Below are positions 36,515 through 45,490 of a DNA stretch of 64,000 bases, piece after piece. The stretch is from Spirochaetia bacterium. Lineage in GTDB: Bacteria; Spirochaetota; Spirochaetia; Treponematales; Treponemataceae. The stretch spans positions 1-64,000 of the forward strand of contig JALELH010000012.1 in NCBI GenBank assembly GCA_022768865.1, read 5' to 3'. The translations under genes and the position numbers were made by a program. How positions within the stretch are numbered: position 1 is the first letter of the stretch; each line of letters begins with the position of its first letter. The notes under the pieces were generated by a model. It did not search any database and had not been told where the DNA came from. It saw only the letters and a program-made list of their open reading frames with translations.

Positions 36515-36586
36515 TTACACCTGCAAAAAGAGGCGTATTGATTTTTCTTTACATTGGTGATAACCGGAACTACTGCCACCGTCCAT
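36515..36586 (-). CDS. Small leader ORF upstream of corA (23 residues)
   Basis: ATG 36586 has a strong AGGAGG site six bases before it and the frame ends at TAA 36515, 40 bases before corA. The product begins MDGGSSSGYHQC and ends in a hydrophobic RLFLQV. GAGGCGTAT over its ribosome site is perfectly complementary (9 of 9) to ATACGCCTC near its 3' end, so the site can be hidden by the ORF's own end. A regulatory peptide or attenuator is inferred; a leader ORF (corL) is known for Salmonella corA, but sequence similarity is not claimed. Confidence 0.5.
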   Translation of the reverse strand: MDGGSSSGYHQCKEKSIRLFLQV

Positions 36587-36604
36587 ATACGCCTCCTAAA
36601 AACA

Positions 36605-36616
36605 CCGCGTTAGCGG
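36605..36616 (-). terminator. Short hairpin after the 645-residue protein gene
   Basis: CCGCTAACGCGG followed by TGTTTTT on the minus strand; a weak intrinsic terminator or part of the corA leader. Confidence 0.35.
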
Positions 36617-36628
36617 CTAAAGTTAAAA

Positions 36629-38566
36629 TTAATTAGATGGTAAATTCTTTACTATCTTAAGTATATACAATTCTACGTAACGTTTCAAAGCAGGATGGTT
36701 TTTAATTTTCATCATGCTTGGAGTATCAACCAGAGCTTCTGCAAGATGACTGATTCTTTCTGCATTAAAGGTATCGGCCTTAAGGCGGCGCAGAACCTTC
36801 CTGAAGTAGTCACGGATTAAGGAATTAACGTCTTCTCCAAGGTTTTCATAGTTCTGCTTTCCGATGCGGTCATTCCATTCGTGCATGTAGCCGCTTAATT
36901 CACGGTCAAGGGTGCTGTTTTCAGGAACAAACTGAGATTCCAAATCAACGGCAATTTTACGCAGTTCGCGGCGGCGAGACTTTAACGGATCTACACTGTC
37001 GTCTTCGTCGCGCTTGCGGAATTCTTCCTTTTCTTTTTCCTTGACTTCCTGCTGTGCCTGAAGTGCTACAGATTCCTTTTTTCTTCTGCCCTTGTTCTTT
37101 GGCTTTCTGAAAATCAATTTAAGGATAAGTGAAATAACCGGAAGCGTATACCAGAACGGAAGCTTAAGTTTGGCGTCAGCAAGAATTTCCTGACGGCTTA
37201 CCATAAGGACTTCGCTATATGGAATGCGCTCCCCGTCTTTATATAAGGAAATATGTCCTGTTGTCTGATCTTCTAAAGCAACAACCTGTAAGAACGGTGA
37301 ATTCAAAAGCGCATAGAGAATAGGTTCAACGGAAGAAATTTCACGCTCAAGGCAGTTTTCAAAAGCGGCATTTTCATTCATTTCTGGCAGAACTTCATAT
37401 TCCAGAAGCTTGTGATACCAGCTTTTAATAAGTGCTTCACGCACAAGAACACGAATGTCATTGGCAAGGCGCAGAATAAGTGGAATAACCCTTTCCTTAT
37501 AAATGTAATAGCCTGCGTCGTTCGAAACTTTAAATATCAAAAGTTCCGGCAGGGAATTATTTACGGAAAGTGTTGTCTTTTCGTGAAGGTGTTCCTTAAG
37601 CTGCTCTTCCTTATACTGACCAAGAAGAGGAATTCCGTTTTTATCCTTCATCTTGGCAATATCCGCCATGTTGTAGTAATAAGGCGGATTTTTCATAAGA
37701 ATATCAAGCTGTTCAAAAGCAGCTTCCCGTGCAATGCGTTCCTGTGTTTTTGTTTTATGGAATGAAGTTGCAACTTCTATAATGGCAACAGACTGAAGTA
37801 TGGAAATGTCTTCCGGTGTAAAATCCTTGAGCTTTGTATAATCCTGCTTAAGGAAGTAGCACATCTGGCTCCAGTAGTAGAAAGTGTCTCCGCTGGTCTT
37901 TAATACATCAAGGGCAGCCTGCGGATTCTGAACAAACTGAGTAAAGAAGTTCTTTATGGAAAGTTCCTTGCCAGGGTTAGAAATCGTAAGTTTCTTTAAG
38001 AAATAGTCGTGGGATTCTTCCTTATGCAGAAGTTCCTGTATCTTTTTAAGGCAAAGGCCAACAAGGCGTTCCATAGGATAGTTTGAAGGATACAAAAGTC
38101 CCGGAAAGTTTTTTCCAAAAACAATGCAGTAAAGCTTTTTGTCGTCAAGAACTTCTTTTTCAAGGCGCTTATAGACAATTTCATCAGGTTCAACCTTTGT
38201 AAGAATATCCGCAGGCACATGCTTTGGAAGTTCATTGGCATTAGGGAAAGGCACCAGCGGATTTGTTTCTATCTGTGTAAGGATATCGTTGTAGCGTTCA
38301 ATAAAATATGGAACAACAAAAATATAATCTTTGTTGCGGATTGTTCCTATTGCTACCTGCTTTTCTGAAACAAGGGCATTGAGTTCCGCTTCCAGAACCG
38401 TTTTATAGTCTGCACTGCAATATGCAACCAGATCAGGATTTTCTTCCATATGGTGCTGTGCATAGCGGTGAACATAATCTGCAAACTGATCATATTCCAG
38501 CATATTTGTCTTCTGCTTTGAACAATTGTACTTTAAAAGAGTAAGAATATTAGAGGTTGTTGCCAT
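36629..38566 (-). CDS. Large conserved-looking protein of unrecognised family
   Basis: 645 residues. Mostly helical and soluble, with one hydrophobic stretch at about residues 490-512 (LPFWYTLPVISLILKLIF). A very basic/acidic charged segment follows (KPKNKGRRKKE...EKEKEEFRKRDEDD), probably a coiled coil or linker, then a helical C-terminal domain. No catalytic motif is recognised. The position of the membrane segment suggests a membrane-tethered protein with a large cytoplasmic N-terminus, but no signal peptide is seen. It is probably treponeme-specific, by failure to recognise any wider family, and the coding frame is clearly real by length and codon use. It is divergent from htpG across the 23-bp array. 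Confidence 0.7.
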   Translation of the reverse strand: MATTSNILTLLKYNCSKQKTNMLEYDQFADYVHRYAQHHMEENPDLVAYCSADYKTVLEAELNALVSEKQVAIGTIRNKDYIFVVPYFIERYNDILTQIETNPLVPFPNANELPKHVPADILTKVEPDEIVYKRLEKEVLDDKKLYCIVFGKNFPGLLYPSNYPMERLVGLCLKKIQELLHKEESHDYFLKKLTISNPGKELSIKNFFTQFVQNPQAALDVLKTSGDTFYYWSQMCYFLKQDYTKLKDFTPEDISILQSVAIIEVATSFHKTKTQERIAREAAFEQLDILMKNPPYYYNMADIAKMKDKNGIPLLGQYKEEQLKEHLHEKTTLSVNNSLPELLIFKVSNDAGYYIYKERVIPLILRLANDIRVLVREALIKSWYHKLLEYEVLPEMNENAAFENCLEREISSVEPILYALLNSPFLQVVALEDQTTGHISLYKDGERIPYSEVLMVSRQEILADAKLKLPFWYTLPVISLILKLIFRKPKNKGRRKKESVALQAQQEVKEKEKEEFRKRDEDDSVDPLKSRRRELRKIAVDLESQFVPENSTLDRELSGYMHEWNDRIGKQNYENLGEDVNSLIRDYFRKVLRRLKADTFNAERISHLAEALVDTPSMMKIKNHPALKRYVELYILKIVKNLPSN

Positions 38567-38656
38567 GATTACATTATATAGTGAAAAAAAAAGGTTGTAT
38601 AGTTATCGGCAAAAGTGAATGCCCAATAGTTATCCTAAAAAATAAGCGGTCATCTA

Positions 38657-38777
38657 CATTTACATGTAGCTGACTACTCACTGTACATTTAGCGGTCAGC
38701 TCACTGTGCATTTAGCGGTCAGCTAACTGTTCATTTAGTGGACCGCTCACTGTACATTTAGCAGTGTACTACCAGAT
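38657..38777. repeat. Tandem array, 23-bp period, about four units plus a divergent one
   Basis: CATTTAG blocks begin at 38686, 38709, 38732 and 38755, exactly 23 bp apart. The core is TGTACATTTAGCGGTCAGCT. A more divergent unit (TACATTTACATGTAGCTGACTAC) precedes them 29 bp away. The sequence is unrelated to the 9148 array but the period is identical. It lies in the 349-bp spacer between the divergent 645-residue protein gene and htpG. The remainder is T-rich with an AT-rich probable htpG promoter (about 38810-38895). Confidence 0.85.
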
Positions 38778-38915
38778 TTGGACAGAATTACCCTTTTTTT
38801 GAGTTTTTTTTAACTTTTATACCATAAATACTGCCTGAAATTTGTTTTTTTTTGCTTTTTTTTCTATATTTATCTATAAGAAAATCATTAAAACATTTAT
38901 GAGAGGTTAAAAAAC

Positions 38916-40889
38916 ATGGCTAAGCATGAATTCCAGACAGAAGTAAATCAGCTTTTAAAGCTCATTATTCACAGCATGTATTCAAACAAGGACATTTTCC
39001 TGCGGGAAATAGTTTCCAACGCTTCCGATGCACTGGACAAGCTCAAGTATCTTACAGTTTCCGATGACAAATACAAGTCGCTTACATTCAATCCAAGAAT
39101 CGACATTACATTCAACGAAAACAAGAACATTCTTACAATTCAGGACTGCGGCATCGGTATGGACGAAGCAGACCTTAACAACAACCTTGGAACCATTGCA
39201 CGTTCCGGCACAAAGGCCTTCATAGACCACCTTTCAGAAAGCGGCTCTTCAAGCAACGATTTAATCGGTCAGTTTGGTGTAGGCTTTTATTCTGCATTTA
39301 TGGCTGCAAAACAGATTGACGTATATACGCGCAAGGCAGGCGGAGACGGCAAGGTATGGCACTGGTCAAGCGACGGCACCAATTCCTACGAGGTAGAAGA
39401 ACTTGATTTTAAGAATGAAGCATACTGCACCTACGGTTTTGACAAGGCAGAAACAGTTGGTTCTGCAATAGAAATCCACCTTAATGACGATTCAAAAGAC
39501 TATGCTTCAAGATGGAAGGTAGAAGAACTTATTAAAAAATATTCCAACCACATTGCATTCCCTATTTACCTTCACTATACACAGACAAAGTATGACAAGG
39601 ACGGCAAGGCAGAAGGCACGGAAAACAAGGTTGACCAGGTAAACACTGCCAACGCACTGTGGAAGAAGTCTAAGTCTGAACTTAAAAAAGAAGATTACAA
39701 CGAATTCTATAAATCAATCTCTCACGACTACGACGACCCTCTTATGTATGTTCACACTCATGCAGAAGGCACACAGGAATATACAACCTTGTTCTATGTT
39801 CCAAAGAATGCTCCGTTTGACATGTATCAGGCAGACTACAAAAGCGGCGTAAAGCTTTACGTTAAGCGCGTATTCATTACGGACGACGACAGGGAACTTC
39901 TGCCAAGCTACCTGCGCTTTGTCCGCGGTGTCATAGACAGCGAAGACCTGCCATTAAACGTAAGCCGTGAAATCCTTCAGCAGAACCGCATTCTTGAAAA
40001 CATCAAGTCTCAGTCCGTTAAAAAGCTTCTTGGTGAATTCAAGAAAGTTGTAGACGCAGGTAAGGAAGCATCTGCAAAGGCAGAAGCAGACCGCACTGAC
40101 GAAGAAAAGGCTAAGGTTGAACAGTATCTTGCCTTCGTAAAGAACTACAACCGCCCGCTTAAAGAAGGACTTTATTCCGACTTTGCCAACCGCAACGAAA
40201 TTGCAGAAATCATCCGCTTTAAGTCTACTGCAGAAGAAGGAACAGGAGACGGCAAGTGGACTTCCTTTGCAGATTACGTTGGCCGCATGAAGGCAGACCA
40301 AAAGTCCATCTACTATATTACGGGAACAGACGAAAAGAACCTGCGTGCATCTCCTTTGCTTGAAGTCTACAAAAAGAAGGGCTTTGAAGTTCTTATAATG
40401 GCAGACGACATTGACGACATTGTAATTCCTGCCTTCGGAAAATATAAGGATTACGAACTTAAGGACGTTAACCGTTCCGGCAGCGACGAAGAACTTGGCA
40501 TAGACAAGGAAGAAGCAAAAAAGAAGGAAGAAGCATTCAAGCCTGTTCAGGAAAAAATCAAGAAGGCACTTGCAGACCGCGTAAAGGATGTTGTTCTTTC
40601 AAAGAGGCTTTCAGACAGCCCGGCTTGCGTAGTCATCGACGAAAACGATCCTTCTATCCAGATGGAACGCATGATGCGCGCTATGGGTCAGGGCGGCGAA
40701 GGCATGGTTAAGCCTATCCTTGAAGTAAACGCAGACCACCCGATGGTTAAAAAGCTTGAAGGTGATGCTTCAGAAGAACTTGTCAAGAACATTTCTGAAG
40801 TTCTCTTAGACCAGTCATTGCTTGTAAGCGGCAAGGAAATCAGCGACCCAGCAGAATTCGTAAAGGCAATGAATTCCTTAATCGGCTAA
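38916..40889 (+). CDS. htpG: Chaperone HtpG (Hsp90)
   Basis: 657 residues. The N-terminal ATPase has FLREIVSNASDALDKLKY, IQDCGIGMDEADL, NLGTIARSGTKAF and GQFGVGFYSAFM. The middle domain has GVVKL-like segments (FVRGVIDSEDLPLNVSREILQQNRIL), and the C-terminal dimer domain has ADHPMVKKLEG. GAGAGG precedes the ATG. It is a single-gene unit with its own terminator. The start region is preceded by the 23-bp array, which could influence its promoter. Confidence 0.97.
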   Translation: MAKHEFQTEVNQLLKLIIHSMYSNKDIFLREIVSNASDALDKLKYLTVSDDKYKSLTFNPRIDITFNENKNILTIQDCGIGMDEADLNNNLGTIARSGTKAFIDHLSESGSSSNDLIGQFGVGFYSAFMAAKQIDVYTRKAGGDGKVWHWSSDGTNSYEVEELDFKNEAYCTYGFDKAETVGSAIEIHLNDDSKDYASRWKVEELIKKYSNHIAFPIYLHYTQTKYDKDGKAEGTENKVDQVNTANALWKKSKSELKKEDYNEFYKSISHDYDDPLMYVHTHAEGTQEYTTLFYVPKNAPFDMYQADYKSGVKLYVKRVFITDDDRELLPSYLRFVRGVIDSEDLPLNVSREILQQNRILENIKSQSVKKLLGEFKKVVDAGKEASAKAEADRTDEEKAKVEQYLAFVKNYNRPLKEGLYSDFANRNEIAEIIRFKSTAEEGTGDGKWTSFADYVGRMKADQKSIYYITGTDEKNLRASPLLEVYKKKGFEVLIMADDIDDIVIPAFGKYKDYELKDVNRSGSDEELGIDKEEAKKKEEAFKPVQEKIKKALADRVKDVVLSKRLSDSPACVVIDENDPSIQMERMMRAMGQGGEGMVKPILEVNADHPMVKKLEGDASEELVKNISEVLLDQSLLVSGKEISDPAEFVKAMNSLIG

Positions 40890-40915
40890 AATAGTTTTAC
40901 TGTAACATTGTCTAT

Positions 40916-40949
40916 AATCCCCATGGCATATGCTGTGGGGATTTTTTTT
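40916..40949 (+). terminator. Rho-independent terminator of htpG
   Basis: AATCCCCA ... TGGGGATT encloses a 12-nt loop and is followed by seven or eight T residues. Confidence 0.9.
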
Positions 40950-40983
40950 ACTTAATTTGATTGATAGTTACTTTATGGTAAGT

Positions 40984-41099
40984 AGATGCCGTAGGCAGGT
41001 TCCGGAATGAAAAAAAATCTGCACAAGCGTAGCGCGGCAATGGCAGCGCAGCTTCTAGCCAGCCTTTTTTTCAGGCCGTGGTTCTGCCGTAAGGCGTCT
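40984..41099. repeat. Long imperfect hairpin element (family B, copy 1)
   Basis: The arms AGATGCCGTAGGCAGGTTC and GTTCTGCCGTAAGGCGTCT are imperfect inverses about 115 bp apart. Inside lie AAAAAAAATCTGCACAAGCG and AGCCTTTTTTTC, also inverse-like. The same sequence occurs at 55222-55315 in opposite orientation. It lies between htpG and iorA and fills most of that spacer. Confidence 0.8.
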
Positions 41100-41180
41100 A
41101 TTTAACATCAATTGCTTTTATTGATAAAATCAGATTCAGTCATTATTATATGGAAGAAAAAATATTGCTTGAGGTTAAGA

Positions 41181-43004
41181 ATGTCACAGCAGATGGTAAT
41201 GGGAAACCAGGCAATTGCCCTTGGTGCCCTTAAAGCCGGAGTAAATCTTGTTTCAGGATACCCTGGAACTCCGTCATCAGAAATAATTGAATACATTGCT
41301 AAATACAGAAAAGAAACAGGCACTTATGTTGAATGGTCAGTAAACGAAAAGGCAGCCGTTGAAGTTGCAGCGGGCGCAAGCTATGCAGGCGCAAGAACCC
41401 TTGTAACCATGAAGCAGGTTGGCCTTAACGTTGCCGGGGATCCTGTAATGTGCCTTGCATACGTTGGCGTCAGGGGCGGCATGGTAATTGTTTCTGCCGA
41501 TGACCCGGGCCCGATTTCCAGCCAGACGGAACAGGACACAAGACGCTACGGAGAATTTTCCAAGCTGCCTGTCTTTGACCCTTCAAGCCCGGAAGAAGCA
41601 TATTCCATGATTCAGGAAGCATTTGAATATTCAGAAAAATATTCAACGCCGGTTTTGTTCCGCCCTACAACAAGGGTAGACCACGGCTATGCAAGCATGG
41701 AAATTCCGGAACTTCCAAAAGCACGTGAAATCCCGGGCTTTGAAAAAGACACACAGTGCTGGGTTATTTTTCCTCGCACTTCATTTTTAAACCATAAAAA
41801 GATTTTTGAACGCAATACCAATGTGCTTCCAGAAGAATTTTCAAAGTCCCCGCTCAACAGAATAGACGGAAAAGACGGAAACCTTGCCATTGCCACAGGT
41901 GGCGTAAGCTATGCCTATGTAAAGGAAGCCCTTGCGCTACTTGGGCAAAATGATGTTCCTGTCCTAAAAATCGGAACGCCATATCCTTTCCCTGCAGAAC
42001 TTGCATCAGAGTTCATGCAGACAAAAAACCACATCCTTGTAATAGAAGAACTTGATCCTGTAATAGAAGATGCACTTCTGCACATAAAGGCAAAGGAAAA
42101 CCTTGCCTGCACAATTCACGGCAAATATGACAGAAAAACTGCAGAAGCAGGCGAATATTCAGTTGAACTTGTAAAGGAATTCATTGCAGGCTTTTTGAGC
42201 CTGCCAGAAGAAAACAAAAGCCAGAGCCTGACAAAGCCAGAACTTCCAGTGCGCCCACCTGTTCTTTGTGCAGGCTGCCCGCACCGTGCATCCTTTTATG
42301 CAGTAAAGCAGGCAATGAAAGGCAAGAAAACCGTTTACTGCGGAGACATAGGATGCTACACCCTTGGCAATGCAAAGCCTCTGGACATGTGCGATACCTG
42401 CCTTTGCATGGGCGCAGACATAACCATGGCACAGGGATTTTACCATGCAGAAAATGACCGCCACTGTTTTTCTTTCATAGGGGATTCAACTTTCTTTGCA
42501 TCTGGAATTACAGGCGTAGTAAATGCCGTCTACAACAAGGCAAGACAGACAATCTGCGTTCTGGACAATTCTACAACTGCCATGACAGGCCACCAGCCCC
42601 ACCCGGGAATCGGTGTTACCATGATGGACGACATTACAGAAAAGATAAGCATTCCAAAAATACTTGAAGCCATCGGCGTAAAACCTGTAATCACAGTAGA
42701 TCCATTTGACATGGAAAAAGCAATTGAAGCTGTAAAGCAATGCGACGACCACGAAGGCGTAAGTGCCATTATCTTTAAGGCACCCTGCATTGCATTGCTT
42801 GCAAAGGATGAATTCAAGGAATTCAGAAAGCCTTCATTAAACGTAAAAACAGACAAATGCATCGGCTGCAAAAAATGCGTAAACGAAACAGGATGTCCGG
42901 CATTGTGCTTTGATTTTGATTTAAAAAAAGCAACAATTGATTCTTCTCTATGTACAGGATGCACACTTTGTTCAAAGGTTTGTCCTGTAAAAGCAATTAA
43001 CTAA
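41181..43004 (+). CDS. iorA: Indolepyruvate:ferredoxin oxidoreductase alpha subunit
   Basis: 607 residues from ATG 41181 with GAGGTTAAG upstream; the track start 41112 has no ribosome site. The pyrimidine-binding domain (LVSGYPGTPSSEIIEYIA), a central domain and the thiamine diphosphate domain (FSFIGDSTFFASGITGVVNAVY) are in order. They are followed by two [4Fe-4S] ferredoxin motifs (CIGCKKCVNETGCP and CTGCTLCSKVCP). It oxidises aryl-pyruvates, from transamination of Trp, Phe and Tyr, to aryl-acetyl-CoA with ferredoxin as acceptor, or works in reverse. It pairs with iorB 12 bases downstream. Confidence 0.95.
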   Translation: MSQQMVMGNQAIALGALKAGVNLVSGYPGTPSSEIIEYIAKYRKETGTYVEWSVNEKAAVEVAAGASYAGARTLVTMKQVGLNVAGDPVMCLAYVGVRGGMVIVSADDPGPISSQTEQDTRRYGEFSKLPVFDPSSPEEAYSMIQEAFEYSEKYSTPVLFRPTTRVDHGYASMEIPELPKAREIPGFEKDTQCWVIFPRTSFLNHKKIFERNTNVLPEEFSKSPLNRIDGKDGNLAIATGGVSYAYVKEALALLGQNDVPVLKIGTPYPFPAELASEFMQTKNHILVIEELDPVIEDALLHIKAKENLACTIHGKYDRKTAEAGEYSVELVKEFIAGFLSLPEENKSQSLTKPELPVRPPVLCAGCPHRASFYAVKQAMKGKKTVYCGDIGCYTLGNAKPLDMCDTCLCMGADITMAQGFYHAENDRHCFSFIGDSTFFASGITGVVNAVYNKARQTICVLDNSTTAMTGHQPHPGIGVTMMDDITEKISIPKILEAIGVKPVITVDPFDMEKAIEAVKQCDDHEGVSAIIFKAPCIALLAKDEFKEFRKPSLNVKTDKCIGCKKCVNETGCPALCFDFDLKKATIDSSLCTGCTLCSKVCPVKAIN

Positions 43005-43016
43005 GGCGGAACAATT

Positions 43017-43577
43017 ATGACAAATATTTTAATATGCGGAATCGGCGGACAGGGAACTGTTCTTGCAGCAAAACTTTTAGACCAGGCCGCCATTGCCAAT
43101 GGACTTACAGTTCATTCGGCAGAAACCATCGGCATGGCACAGCGCGGCGGAAGCGTTACAAGCCATGTGCGCATAGGCAACGGATGTTTTTCTCCGCTGA
43201 TTCCCCTTGGCACGGCAGACATGATCATTGCCTTTGAAATGTGCGAAGCAGTACGCAATCTGGATTACCTTAAGCAGGGCGGAACCGTAATCGTAAATAA
43301 AAAAATAATGACGCCGCCGTCAAGCCTTCTTGCAGGCAAGTCTTTTGAAGAAGACTCCATGATCAATGCCTTGAACAAGGCCGCAGGAAAAGTCGTTGTA
43401 ATTGACAGCGACAAAATCTGCAATGAACTTGGTTCCACAAAGATTGTAAACACCGTATTGCTTGGTGCTGCAGTTAAGGAAGGCATTGAAGGCATTACAA
43501 AAGAAAGCGTAGAAAAAGCAATCCGCACATCCGTAAAGCCAAAGTTTGTAGAATTAAACATTAAGGCTTTGGGGTGA
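43017..43577 (+). CDS. iorB: Indolepyruvate:ferredoxin oxidoreductase beta subunit
   Basis: 186 residues. The gamma-type oxidoreductase domain is seen in NILICGIGGQGTVLAAKLLDQAA, ETIGMAQRGGSVTSHVRIG and IAFEMCEAVRNLDYL. It is the partner of iorA and the last gene of this short operon. A GTCATTCCGGC hairpin repeat lies just after the stop. Confidence 0.95.
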   Translation: MTNILICGIGGQGTVLAAKLLDQAAIANGLTVHSAETIGMAQRGGSVTSHVRIGNGCFSPLIPLGTADMIIAFEMCEAVRNLDYLKQGGTVIVNKKIMTPPSSLLAGKSFEEDSMINALNKAAGKVVVIDSDKICNELGSTKIVNTVLLGAAVKEGIEGITKESVEKAIRTSVKPKFVELNIKALG

Positions 43578-43605
43578 AGGTTGGAAAATAAAAACACTTG
43601 AACTT

Positions 43606-43633
43606 GTCATTCCGGCGAAGGCCGGAATATGCT
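43606..43633. repeat. GTCATTCCGGC hairpin repeat
   Basis: CATTCCGGC gaag GCCGGAATATG forms a short strong stem in the spacer between the convergent iorB and brnA. It has no T-run but may still end transcripts. Similar GTCATTCCGG sequence occurs in the terminator at 10689. Confidence 0.55.
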
Positions 43634-43658
43634 TGCCTTCTGCTACGTTGATTTATTC

Positions 43659-43907
43659 TTAAAGCATTACAGCCTTGCGTAAGATTTCATTGATACGAGT
43701 CTGATAGCCTTTTCCCTGTGATTTTAAAACGGCAAGGACATCGGCATCAATCCTTACTGTTACTGATTTTTTTACAGGCTTATAATATTTAAAATGCCCC
43801 TGCTCAAATTCTTCCTTTGTTACTTCCGGAATATCTGATGTATCAATTTTGTTGTCTGGTCTGGCGTTTGCTTCACATTCAGCTATATATTTTTCTAAGT
43901 CTTTCAT
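43659..43907 (-). CDS. brnA: BrnA-type antitoxin
   Basis: 82 residues from ATG 43907 with GGGAG upstream, which lies inside the end of brnT; the track start 43937 is not needed. The N-terminal part holds DIPEVTKEEFEQG, and the C-terminal part is a ribbon-helix-helix DNA-binding domain (KKSVTVRIDADVLAVLKSQGKGYQTRINEILRKAV). It neutralises BrnT and probably represses the brnTA promoter. It overlaps the toxin gene by 29 bases. Confidence 0.88.
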   Translation of the reverse strand: MKDLEKYIAECEANARPDNKIDTSDIPEVTKEEFEQGHFKYYKPVKKSVTVRIDADVLAVLKSQGKGYQTRINEILRKAVML

Positions 43908-44202
43908 AGTACATCTCCCTTTCTTTTGTCGTAGCACAGCGTGCAGAAATAATATGTGTCACTTTAGTTTCTTCAGTATAATTTATCTGAACAACTGAAA
44001 ATGTATTATTCACATATCCAAATCCTATGTAGCGTTCTTGTCCGCTGACTGAATGTTTAGCATCATAAATTTCATAAAAGTATGGATCTTTAAAAATAGA
44101 TACAACTTCTTCAAAACTTATTCCGTGCTTTTTCTTATTGATTTCATTCTTTTCGCTGAACCATTCATAGCAGCCTTGTGTAACTAATTCCCCTTTTGGC
44201 AT
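43879..44202 (-). CDS. brnT: BrnT-type RNase toxin
   Basis: 107 residues with a GGAGG site. FEWFSEKNEINKKKHGISFEEVVSIFKDP (start of the BrnT fold), ERYIGFGYVNNTFSVVQINYT and IISARCATTKEREMYY are typical. BrnT is an RNase that stops translation when free of BrnA. Toxin precedes antitoxin, the usual order for this pair. The operon seems intact. Confidence 0.9.
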   Translation of the reverse strand: MPKGELVTQGCYEWFSEKNEINKKKHGISFEEVVSIFKDPYFYEIYDAKHSVSGQERYIGFGYVNNTFSVVQINYTEETKVTHIISARCATTKEREMYYERLRKIYS

Positions 44203-44490
44203 TCCGCCTCCACAGATAATTATAAAATCGTATGTACAAAACTGTCAATATTTGAAATAGAATATTGAACCACATACGTCGAAAATTAATTAAAGCTTCA
44301 TTTTTGCGAAGTAACGAAACAGAACCAAAGTACTATCAATTCAACTGACACCAATGACATTCCTATTTCATTTGTTATGCACGAAAAGGCAGCAGTTAGC
44401 AAGGTAAAAACTACACGAAAAGGCAAATGCCAGCTCCATTTTAGTTTTTATAAAATCAATTTCTTCTGGGGAACGGCTGTATTTATTCTT
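44203..44490. other. Gene-free AT-rich stretch
   Basis: Between brnT and the broken MazF-type toxin gene. I see no ORF, tRNA or strong hairpin. A weak direct repeat (ACGAAAAGGCA at about 44382 and 44433) is the only structure noted. It presumably holds the brnTA promoter near 44210-44260. Confidence 0.4.
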
Positions 44491-44821
44491 TTATTTTTTC
44501 AGGATGTAATCTTCTGCGTCAATTATCTTTGATAAAACAATTGAATCAATTTTTGAAAGTCGTTCTACCAGACGTTCTTTATCAACAACAATCATCTGAT
44601 GAACAAGCGCAACAGAATCTTTTGGCAATTTTGATTCTTCTTTTATAAAAACATTTCCAGGATAATCTGCGTATGTTGGTAGTCAGGGGAATTACAATCG
44701 TTGTGCTTAATTCATCAAGGTTAGGTTTGTTTGCCTGCGCAATAATAATAGGGCGCCTGTAACCTGGTTCACTTCCGAAGGAAATGCCAAAATCCATCAT
44801 GTAAATATCACCATGTGTCAT
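44491..44821 (-). pseudogene. MazF-type toxin gene with a single-base frameshift
   Basis: The first frame from ATG 44821 reads GDIYMMDFGISFGSEPGYRRPIIIAQ...TTIVIPLTTN, the MazF/PemK start. At about 44670 it loses frame. One base shifted, it continues YADYPGNVFIKEES, LPKDSVALVHQMIVVD and ERLSKIDSIVLSK to a stop at 44491. The whole would be a normal-length (about 110-residue) toxin. One inserted base near AACATACGC explains it. It is broken unless the sequence is wrong. Confidence 0.8.
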
Positions 44822-45002
44822 TCTTTAAATACTTCCATGCTGTTGAAACCCCTGCATTCCTCATTTTTTTTAAGGATTCTTCTTCTGTCAGAGGTGCATT
44901 TTTCTTTGCTTTTGAAACTAAAAATTCTAAGTAATCTACAAGTTCATTGTAGTATGAAGGGGGCAATGATTTTATCTGCTTTTCTAATACATCGTATGGC
45001 AT
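44808..45002 (-). CDS. Probable antitoxin of the broken MazF-type pair
   Basis: 64 residues from ATG 45002 with AGAGGTG upstream; the track start 45071 lacks a site. The segment YDVLEKQIKSLPPSYYNELVDYLEFLVSKAKK resembles DUF2281-type antitoxins. It overlaps the toxin start by 14 bases, the usual toxin-antitoxin coupling. It may remain functional although the toxin is broken. Confidence 0.65.
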   Translation of the reverse strand: MPYDVLEKQIKSLPPSYYNELVDYLEFLVSKAKKNAPLTEEESLKKMRNAGVSTAWKYLKNDTW

Positions 45003-45231
45003 GAACACCTCTGCTACATAAAATATAGCATAGTTCATTAAAAAAAACGACTTCTTTTGATAAAAACTCACTTTGAAAAACCTGGCTTCGAATTTATTTA
45101 GGACGATGATTCGGAATTTGCTTATGTGAATGAATATTCTGAATAAATGCTGATTTTATTAGCTCCGCCATGAATGACTGAGTAAATGGAATATAATTCC
45201 ATAAAATAAATTTTATTATAAGGGGTAAAAT

Positions 45232-45429
45232 ATGAAATTAGGTGAATTCAGGAAACTTACAGAAAATCTGAATGATGATACGGATATCGTAATTAGATAC
45301 TGTATTAGTTCAGATGAAGCTGTTGATGTGCCTATGATGAATGTTCAGCTAAAAAATAAAGAAAACGTCTGGTGTGGAAGTAAATATTCTGACCAGGTTG
45401 TTTTTATTGATGAACCTGACCATTATTGA
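45232..45429 (+). CDS. Small acidic protein of unknown function
   Basis: 65 residues with a good AAGGGG site. Sequence GEFRKLTENLNDDTDIVIRYCISSDEAVDVPMM is acidic, with no recognised family. It lies in the accessory region between a toxin locus and a PLD pseudogene. Start and codon pattern look real. Confidence 0.5.
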   Translation: MKLGEFRKLTENLNDDTDIVIRYCISSDEAVDVPMMNVQLKNKENVWCGSKYSDQVVFIDEPDHY

Positions 45430-45490
45430 AATCATGGAAATATTTATATATAAAGAATTGGAATGATTCAATTTTATAAAGCAAAATCAA

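Noticed and set aside
36540-36600. Small SRP RNA or tRNA-like gene
   Set aside because: The region has an inverted repeat but no SRP core or tRNA landmarks; it is better explained by the small ORF before corA.
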